Part shown: positions 58,548 to 64,000 of the stretch, one piece after another | Layout: every line of letters begins with the position of its first letter | How positions within the stretch are numbered: position 1 is the stretch's first letter | NCBI RefSeq assembly: GCF_003667445.1 | Contig: NZ_RCTF01000007.1 | Location: 62,001 to 126,000 of the forward strand | DNA from: Xanthobacter tagetidis | Lineage (GTDB): Bacteria; Pseudomonadota; Alphaproteobacteria; Rhizobiales; Xanthobacteraceae | Length of the DNA stretch: 64,000 nucleotides | Direction: 5' to 3' | Translations under genes and position numbers: made by a program | Notes under the pieces: generated by a model | The model's input: the letters and a program-made list of their open reading frames with translations, nothing else | Told to the model about the DNA's origin: nothing | The model's database searches: none

Positions 58548-58978
58548 CAGCGATATCCCGCATTGGCGATGGCGGCGGTGCAGGTCTGGCTGACCACCTT
58601 GGAGGCCTGCAGCAGGCAGGAGACGATGTTGCCGTCGCCCGCTTCGACGCCGGGGCAGTATTCGGCGCGGTCGCGGTCGCACACCTTGAACACGGCCGCC
58701 TGGGCCGCGGCGCGCGCCTCGGTCATCGCCCGGATGCCCTCGTGGTTCGCGGCGCAGGCCGGCGAGAGCTGGGCCGCATTTCCGGCGAGGCACTGGTGGA
58801 TGGCGCCGTTGCCGAGATTGAGCCCGCGGCAGTGCTTCATGATGTCGCCGCCGCAATGCTGGTTCAGAAGGCCCGCCGCCTCGGCGTAGCTGACCGTCTG
58901 CGCCCGTGCCGCCCCGGCACTCCCCAGCGCCACCAGGACGAGCGCAACGGCCCATCCGGCTCCTCTCCAAATCGTCAT
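58547..58978 (-). CDS. Exported Cys-rich repeat protein (FGFR1/GLG1-type Cys-rich repeats)
   Basis: A 143-residue exported protein with signal peptide (MTIWRGAGWAVALVLVALGSAGAARA) and two Cys-rich repeat units. The first reads CGGDIMKHCRGLNLGNGAIHQCLAGNAAQLSPAC; the second reads CDRDRAEYCPGVEAGDGNIVSCLLQASKVVSQTC. Each has four Cys spaced as in Cys_rich_FGFR repeats and should form disulfides in the periplasm. Function is unknown. ATG 58978 has GGGGGAGGACC upstream. It is first in the two-gene operon with the OmpA-like protein. Confidence 0.86.
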   Translation of the reverse strand: MTIWRGAGWAVALVLVALGSAGAARAQTVSYAEAAGLLNQHCGGDIMKHCRGLNLGNGAIHQCLAGNAAQLSPACAANHEGIRAMTEARAAAQAAVFKVCDRDRAEYCPGVEAGDGNIVSCLLQASKVVSQTCTAAIANAGYR

Positions 58979-59130
58979 CGGGTCCTCCCCCAAAAGGTGG
59001 CGGGAGAGTGGCCACGGCCAAGCCGTAAGGTCAATGGGCGCCGGCGCCGTCCGGCGCGGAGTGGCCTGCGGAGGCAAGTCCCGTGGTCAGCCGGATACCG
59101 GGAGGCGCCCCTTAGGGGCCGCTGCCGGCC

Positions 59131-60489
59131 TCAGCGGCGCTTGGCGTAGGTCTCGGCCTCGATCTCGTCGCCGGCGGCGCCGATCACGCCCAGCGGGTCG
59201 GCGGCCAGCTCCAGGTCGGTCGCCTCCACCACCACCTCCGGCGCCCGCGCCGGCGCCCCGGCCGGCGGGCGCAGCAGGAAGTGGGTGGCCATGGCGGAGA
59301 AGGCCATGGCGGGCAAAAGCGTCGCCAGCGCCGAGAGCGGGGTGGGGAAAAGCACCGAGAGCGCCGATCCGAACGAGCCGCCGCCGATCTGCATGAAGCC
59401 CATGAGCGCCGAGGCGGCACCCGCGATGTGGGCGAAGCCCGCCAGCGCCGTGGTGGTGCAGCCGGGCACGATGAAGGCGATGCCGAAGGTCCAGAATCCG
59501 ATCGGCACCATGATGGTGGCGGTGGTCAGGGGCAGGACCTGCGGGCCGATGCTGAGGCCGGTGGCGCCGCACATGGCGAGCACCAGGCCGTACGGCACCA
59601 GCTTGAGCGCGTTGACGCGCTTCAGCAGCCGTCCGGCCACCAGGGTGCCGACGATGAACGAACAGCTCTGGATCATCATCGCCAGTCCGAACTGCGTCGG
59701 GGTCAGGCCGACCCGGTCGATGAGGATGAAGGGCACCAGCGTCGCCAGCGTGTAGACCCCGCCGAGCGCGAAGGCGAGCACCAGGCTGGCGCGCAGAAAC
59801 ACCCGGCTGCGCAAGAGCTCGCCGTAGCTCTTCAGGATGCGGCGGGGTTCGGCGAGGGCGCGGTCCGGGTAGCGGTTGGTCTCGGGCACCCAGAGCACGA
59901 TCAGGCCCATCAGCAGGACGCCGAACACCGACATGGCGACGAACAGCACGTGCCAGTTCGCCACGCCGAGCAGCAGGCCGCCGATGGTGGGCGAGAGCGC
60001 CGGTCCGATGGCGAGCAGGGTGCCGATATGGTTCATCACCCGCGCCGAGGCCTGGCCGGTGAACTGGTCGCGCACGATGGCGCGGGAGATGGCGATGCCG
60101 GCGGCGCAGCCCACGCCCTGCAAGGCGCGCCCGGCGAGCAGCCAGCTCATGTCCTGCGCCAGCATCGCGACGAAGGCGCCCACCAGATAGATGCCGAAGA
60201 ACGAAAGCGCCACGGGCCGCCGCCCGTAGGCGTCGGAGAGCGGGCCGCAGATCAGCTGCGACACCGCGAATCCCAGGAAGAAGACGGTGATGGTGAGCTT
60301 CACCATCGAGATGTCGGTCTGGAACGCGGCCACCAGCTGCGGCATGGCCGGCGTGTACATGGTCAGGCTCACCGGGCCGATTGTGACCATGAGTCCGCCG
60401 ATGACGGCGACGCGCGATTCCGACATCAGGGGGCGCCGCGTGGTTCCGGCGCCGGAGCTGGTCATGGTGAGGGGGTCGACCTTGCTCAT
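59131..60489 (-). CDS. MFS multidrug efflux transporter (Bcr/CflA family)
   Basis: A 452-residue membrane protein with 12 predicted segments. The Bcr/CflA signatures are MVTIGPVSLTMYTPAMPQLVAAFQTDISMVKLTITVFFLGFAVSQLICGPLSDAYGRRPV and AGRALQGVGCAAGIAISRAIVRDQFTG, with the drug-specific motif C region. It should export drugs or dipeptide-like compounds by proton antiport. It overlaps the MarR gene by 4 bases (ATGA), so it is under that repressor. The C-terminal 40 residues are an extra cytoplasmic acidic tail. Confidence 0.93.
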   Translation of the reverse strand: MSKVDPLTMTSSGAGTTRRPLMSESRVAVIGGLMVTIGPVSLTMYTPAMPQLVAAFQTDISMVKLTITVFFLGFAVSQLICGPLSDAYGRRPVALSFFGIYLVGAFVAMLAQDMSWLLAGRALQGVGCAAGIAISRAIVRDQFTGQASARVMNHIGTLLAIGPALSPTIGGLLLGVANWHVLFVAMSVFGVLLMGLIVLWVPETNRYPDRALAEPRRILKSYGELLRSRVFLRASLVLAFALGGVYTLATLVPFILIDRVGLTPTQFGLAMMIQSCSFIVGTLVAGRLLKRVNALKLVPYGLVLAMCGATGLSIGPQVLPLTTATIMVPIGFWTFGIAFIVPGCTTTALAGFAHIAGAASALMGFMQIGGGSFGSALSVLFPTPLSALATLLPAMAFSAMATHFLLRPPAGAPARAPEVVVEATDLELAADPLGVIGAAGDEIEAETYAKRR

Positions 60490-60926
60490 GTCCCCTCCTT
60501 GCAGCGCACCAGGCTGGCGCGCATGCGCTCAAGAAGGCGGCGGAACGTGGCCTGTTCTTCGGTGCTGAATCCGTCCAGCGCTTCGATGCGTGCCGTGGCG
60601 GCGGCGGACGAGATGCGTTCGAGGTAGGGGGTGGCTGCCTCGGTGAGGCGGACGATCTTGGCCCGGCGGTCGGCGGGGTCGGTTTCCCGCACGATGGCGC
60701 CGAGTGCCTCAAGGCGATCAAGGAAGCCCACCAGGGTCATGGGCTCGACATTCATCTTCACGGCGAGGGCAGACTGCCGGTGGGCCGGATAGAGATTGAC
60801 GTAGGCCAGGGTGCGCGCCTCGCCCGCGGTCAGCCCGACGCCCGATTGCTCGAAGGCGCAGTCGATCCGCGCGCGATAGAGGCGCGCCGTGTCCACCAGG
60901 ATGAAGCCGAGGGGAGGTTCGTTCAT
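60486..60926 (-). CDS. MarR-family transcriptional regulator
   Basis: A 146-residue winged-helix protein: LTAGEARTLAYVNLYPAHRQSALAVKMNVEPMTLVGFLDRLEALGAIVRETDPADRRAKIVRLTEAATPYL. It keeps the wing DPADRRAKIV with the basic pair. MarR proteins are usually repressors that release DNA on binding phenolic or drug-like ligands. It is the first gene of a two-gene operon with an efflux pump. A tandem 16-base repeat lies just upstream of its start. Confidence 0.93.
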   Translation of the reverse strand: MNEPPLGFILVDTARLYRARIDCAFEQSGVGLTAGEARTLAYVNLYPAHRQSALAVKMNVEPMTLVGFLDRLEALGAIVRETDPADRRAKIVRLTEAATPYLERISSAAATARIEALDGFSTEEQATFRRLLERMRASLVRCKEGT

Positions 60927-60930
60927 ATAA

Positions 60931-60980
60931 AGTCAACCATATAATAAGACTACCATATAATATCGCAGCGTGCAGCGCAA
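60931..60980 (-). promoter_or_regulatory. MarR/MFS operon promoter with tandem 16-bp repeat operator
   Basis: Two directly adjacent 16-base units (60931-60946 and 60947-60962) differ at only two positions; read on the plus strand each ends ACCATATAATA. On the minus strand TTGCGC (60980-60975), 17 bases, TATGGT (60957-60952) is a possible promoter, so the repeats cover the -10 and start region. The exact 16-base register suggests two repressor dimers side by side. This is in sharp AT contrast to the flanks. Confidence 0.68.
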
Positions 60981-61146
60981 GAGGCGCGGCGGGACGGTTC
61001 TTTAATACCATATGCCGCAGCCGAACGGCGCGTTGCGCGGCGGCGGCGAACCGCTATGAGTGGGAGACCGCCGGAGCGCACCGCGGACGGGCCGAACGGG
61101 TTCGCCCGGCCCGTCGCCTTCTGCCAACACGAGGACGGAGACGCCC

Positions 61147-62256
61147 ATGCCCTGGTCCCTCACCATCGGCCGGTTCGGCGAGACCGCCATCAGGATCCAC
61201 GTCACCTTCCTCCTGTTCCTGGTGTGGATCTGGGCGGCCTATTACCGCATGGGCGGGGCCGGCGCCGCGTGGGACGGCGTGATCTTCGTCGCCCTGCTGT
61301 TCCTGTGCGTGCTGCTGCACGAACTCGGCCACGTGCTGGCGGCGCGCCACTACGGTGTGAAGACGCCGGACATCACGCTCTGGCCGTTCGGCGGGATCGC
61401 CAATCTGGAGCGCATCCCCGAGAAGCCGTCCGAGGAACTGGTGGTGGCGCTCGCCGGGCCGGCGGTGAACGTGGTCATCGCGCTGGTGCTGCTCGCCATC
61501 CTCGGCGGCAGCGTGAACGTCGGCGACCTCGCCAAGATCGAGGACCCCGCCACCTCGCTCCTCGCCAAGCTCGCGGGGGCGAACATCTTCCTGGTGGTGT
61601 TCAACCTGATCCCCGCCTTTCCCATGGACGGCGGGCGGGTGCTGCGCGCGGTGCTCGCCATGAACATGGGCTTTGCCCGCGCCACCGCGCTCGCCGCCTC
61701 GATCGGCCAGGGGCTGGCCATCGCCCTCGGCCTGCTCGGCATCTTCGGCAATCCCATGCTGATCGTGATCGCCGTGTTCGTGTTCCTCGCCGCCTCGGGC
61801 GAGGCCGGGCAGGTGCAGCTCAAGGAGGCCTCGCGCGGCCACCTGGTCCAGGACGCGATGATCACCCATTTCGAGACGCTCGGGCCGCAGTCCACGGTGG
61901 ACGACGCCGCCGAGGCGCTGATCCGCTCGACGCAGAAGGAATTCCCGGTGGTGGACGGCGGCGGGCGCCTGCGCGGCGTGCTTACCCGCGACGCCATGAT
62001 CCGCGCTTTGAAGGACCAGGGGCCGCAGACCCCGGTGATCGAGGTGATGCAGGCGGACGTGCCGACCGTGGATGCGCGCGCCAAGCTCGACACCGCGCTG
62101 AAGCTCATCACCGAGGCGCAGGCCCCGGCCGTGGGGGTGCTCGACGGCGCCGGACGGCTGGTCGGCCTGCTGACGCCCGAGAATGTGGGCGAGCTGATGA
62201 TGATCCACGTGGCGCTCGGCGGCCGGCCGCACGCGCCGCGGCCCACCAGCGCCTGA
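61147..62256 (+). CDS. Site-2-protease-type (M50) membrane metalloprotease with two CBS domains
   Basis: A 369-residue protein with about six membrane segments. Zinc ligands are His58 and His62 of LLHELGHVLAARH with Glu59 as the base, and Asp161 in NLIPAFPMDGGR. Two CBS domains follow (about 235-295 and 300-360: MITHFETLGPQSTVDDAAEALIRSTQKEFPVVDGGGRLRGVLTR and QADVPTVDARAKLDTALKLITEAQAPAVGVLDGAGRLVGLLT). It resembles SpoIVFB-like rhomboid-independent regulated intramembrane proteases whose CBS pair senses adenine nucleotides. ATG 61147 has ACGGAG upstream; the longer frame is not supported. Confidence 0.92.
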   Translation: MPWSLTIGRFGETAIRIHVTFLLFLVWIWAAYYRMGGAGAAWDGVIFVALLFLCVLLHELGHVLAARHYGVKTPDITLWPFGGIANLERIPEKPSEELVVALAGPAVNVVIALVLLAILGGSVNVGDLAKIEDPATSLLAKLAGANIFLVVFNLIPAFPMDGGRVLRAVLAMNMGFARATALAASIGQGLAIALGLLGIFGNPMLIVIAVFVFLAASGEAGQVQLKEASRGHLVQDAMITHFETLGPQSTVDDAAEALIRSTQKEFPVVDGGGRLRGVLTRDAMIRALKDQGPQTPVIEVMQADVPTVDARAKLDTALKLITEAQAPAVGVLDGAGRLVGLLTPENVGELMMIHVALGGRPHAPRPTSA

Positions 62257-62286
62257 CGGGCGGGGCACCGAACCCGGTCCTCGGCG

Positions 62287-63999
62287 TCAGGCCGGCACGC
62301 CGGCGAGGGCGGCGAGGGCATCGACGTCGGCCGCGTCCCTCTGGTCCGGGCGCAGGAAGCGCTCGGCATAGACCTGCCAGATGCCGCTCCTGAGGAAATA
62401 GCCGAACACCCGCGGGTCGAGGTGCCCCTCCTTGCACATGAATGCCATGATGCGCAGCGCCTCCGACAGGCGCTTGGCGGGCTTGTAGGGACGGTCGGCG
62501 GCGGTCAGCGCCTCGAACACGTCGGCGAGCGCCATCACCCGCTCCTCGACCGACAGCGCGCTGGCGTCGAGCCGCCGCGGATAGCCGGCCCCGTCCATGC
62601 GCTCGTGATGGGTGGCCGCGATCTCCGGCACGCGCGCAAGGTGCCCGGGCCAGGGCAGGCTCTTCAGCATGGCGTAGGTCTGCACCACATGGTCGTTCAC
62701 CAGGAAGCGCTCCTCGTCGGTGAGCGTGCCGCGGCGGATCGAGAGGTTGTGCAGTTCGCCCCGATTCTCCCGGTGCGGCGGCAGGGCCATGTCGAAGCCG
62801 TAGACATTGGCCGGATCGTCCCGGCGGACCGGCGGCAGACGGCCCGGCCACATGATGATGTCGGAGGGGCGGTCGGCGAGCAGCGTTTCCACCGCCGGAA
62901 GGGGAGCGGCCGGCAGGCCGGCGACCCGCCGCTCCTCCTCGCGCGAGAGGCCGAGCCGGTCGTCGAAATGGCGCAGCCAGGTGCGCCCGGCGATGCGGGC
63001 GATCCGCGCCACCGCCTCGTCGGTCATGAACTCGCCGCCCATATTGGCGGAGGCGACGAAGGCGAAGTCGTCCCTCAGCGCCGCCTGCTCGGCGGCCAGC
63101 TCGGCCTCCGACAGCGCCCGGTCCGCGCCGGCGGCGAGGCGGGAAAGGTGGGCGATCTCGGCATCCCGCCACAGCACCTCGAACCGGGTGCGTACCTCGT
63201 GGATGCGGTTGTGGATCGCCTCCAGCTTGGTGGCCTTGTCGATCACGTGCTCGGGGCTCGTCACCTTGCCGCAATCGTGCAGCCAGGCGCCGAGATGGAA
63301 CGCGTAGCGCTCGTCCTCGCTCAGGCGGAAATCCTTGAACGGACCGTCGGTTTCCCGCGTCATCCGGTCGACGATCATGGTCGCCAGCTCCGGCACGCGC
63401 CGGCAATGGCCGCCGGTATAGGGGCTCTTGGCGTCCACCGCGTCGGCCACCAGGCGCACGAAGCCGTCGAGCAGCTTGCGCTGGGCCTCGATCAGCCGCC
63501 GCGTCTCGATGGCCGAGGAGAGCGCGCCGGACAGGCGCTCGGCGAAGGCGCGGAACTCCGCGCCATCATGCGGCACGTCCAGGGGATGCTCCAGTAGCAG
63601 CAGGCCGAGCGGCGCCGCCTGGCGGCTCGCGAGCGGCAGCAGAAGCTGGCCCATTTCCGCGGGCGGCGGAACGAGCGCGCCGCCGCCCGGCGCGAGCGCC
63701 GCCACGTCCAGGTGCTCGGGCAGCGGCGCGTCGGGCGCGCCGCGCCGGTCGGGCCTGGCCACCGCCGCCAGCTCCAGCCCGCGCTCCTGCGGATCGAGCA
63801 GATAGACCGCGCCGCGGGTGCAGGCGGTGGAGGCCACCGTCTGCTGCAGCACCTTCTCCAGCATGCTGTCGAGGCCCGGCTCCTTGCCGATGGTCTCGGT
63901 GGTGCCGAGGAAGTTCTGGATCGTGGTGCAGACCTCGCCGAGCACGTCCTCAAGCTGGCGGATCTCGCGGATCATCGATCCGCGCACCTCCGGCCGGCG
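62287..63999 (-). CDS. HD-GYP domain cyclic-di-GMP phosphodiesterase with GAF domain (5' end probably outside window)
   Basis: At least 566 residues are visible from a GTG at 63987, but the frame is open to the right edge, so more N-terminus is likely. Order: a helical linker (IREIRQLEDVLGEVCTTIQNFLGTTETIG), a GAF-like domain (about 30-160) and an HD-GYP domain (about 180-540). Catalytic HD is in HLGAWLHDCGKVTSPE, with a long insertion before the HHERMDGAGYPRRL GYP motif. It probably hydrolyses c-di-GMP. The helical linker resembles the exit of a HAMP or sensor-kinase-like region, which suggests a membrane sensor upstream. No obvious partner gene. Confidence 0.9.
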   Translation of the reverse strand, partial: RRPEVRGSMIREIRQLEDVLGEVCTTIQNFLGTTETIGKEPGLDSMLEKVLQQTVASTACTRGAVYLLDPQERGLELAAVARPDRRGAPDAPLPEHLDVAALAPGGGALVPPPAEMGQLLLPLASRQAAPLGLLLLEHPLDVPHDGAEFRAFAERLSGALSSAIETRRLIEAQRKLLDGFVRLVADAVDAKSPYTGGHCRRVPELATMIVDRMTRETDGPFKDFRLSEDERYAFHLGAWLHDCGKVTSPEHVIDKATKLEAIHNRIHEVRTRFEVLWRDAEIAHLSRLAAGADRALSEAELAAEQAALRDDFAFVASANMGGEFMTDEAVARIARIAGRTWLRHFDDRLGLSREEERRVAGLPAAPLPAVETLLADRPSDIIMWPGRLPPVRRDDPANVYGFDMALPPHRENRGELHNLSIRRGTLTDEERFLVNDHVVQTYAMLKSLPWPGHLARVPEIAATHHERMDGAGYPRRLDASALSVEERVMALADVFEALTAADRPYKPAKRLSEALRIMAFMCKEGHLDPRVFGYFLRSGIWQVYAERFLRPDQRDAADVDALAALAGVPA

Positions 64000-64000
64000 G

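Overview
The window is GC-rich chromosomal DNA (roughly two thirds G+C by eye) from an alphaproteobacterium, most likely Hyphomicrobiales and possibly near Xanthobacteraceae. The taxonomic cues are the DUF1013 cell-cycle regulator TrcR, the ispH-thrB-rnhA run, the BioY/BioN/BioM biotin importer, short GC-rich palindromic repeats, and many small CoA-catabolic operons each with its own regulator. Genus is inference. No rRNA, tRNA or CRISPR array was seen.

Layout. 1-3.7 kb: the end of a catabolic operon (HMG-CoA-lyase-like enzyme, aldehyde dehydrogenase, orphan LivJ-type binding protein). 3.7-4.1 kb: a collapsed IS3-family element. 4.3-10.9 kb: a visibly less GC-rich block with a polar amino-acid-type ABC importer, an enolase-superfamily sugar-acid dehydratase, a 2-hydroxyacid dehydrogenase and a LysR regulator, probably acquired as a unit. 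11-21.3 kb: an exported hypothetical protein, an AraC regulator divergent from a DUF1254/DUF1214 protein, a Rid-family protein divergent from a LysR regulator, an MFS exporter, a YtcJ-type amidohydrolase, a YcaC-type cysteine hydrolase and an XapX protein.

21.4-28 kb: a TetR regulator facing an acyl-CoA operon (SDR, acyl-CoA dehydrogenase, ACAD10/LvaA-like kinase, two-subunit CoA-transferase, AMACR-like enzyme) across a perfect 14-bp palindrome, closed by an intrinsic terminator. 28.2-42 kb: the most interesting block. It holds a long operon (VOC protein, luciferase-like monooxygenase, second VOC protein, TctC/TctB/TctA uptake system, AMP-dependent acyl-CoA ligase, MDR oxidoreductase), then a TetR regulator, a flavin reductase, PhzF, a thioesterase, an enoyl-CoA hydratase and a divergent M20 amidohydrolase. 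Three promoters in this block share a motif, which suggests one regulon for import, CoA activation and FMNH2-dependent oxygenation of an unidentified carboxylate.

42-64 kb: housekeeping and accessory genes. These include a PAS/GAF/GGDEF/EAL protein, trcR, ispH, thrB, rnhA, bioY/bioN/bioM, a sugar-acid cluster (IlvD/Edd dehydratase, PEP-mutase-like lyase, GNAT, SDR, DenD-like dehydrogenase), a degenerate LMW-phosphatase-like protein, an H1-like Lys/Ala-rich protein, a Cys-rich plus OmpA-like pair, a MarR/MFS pair, an S2P-type protease with CBS domains, and an HD-GYP phosphodiesterase running off the right edge.
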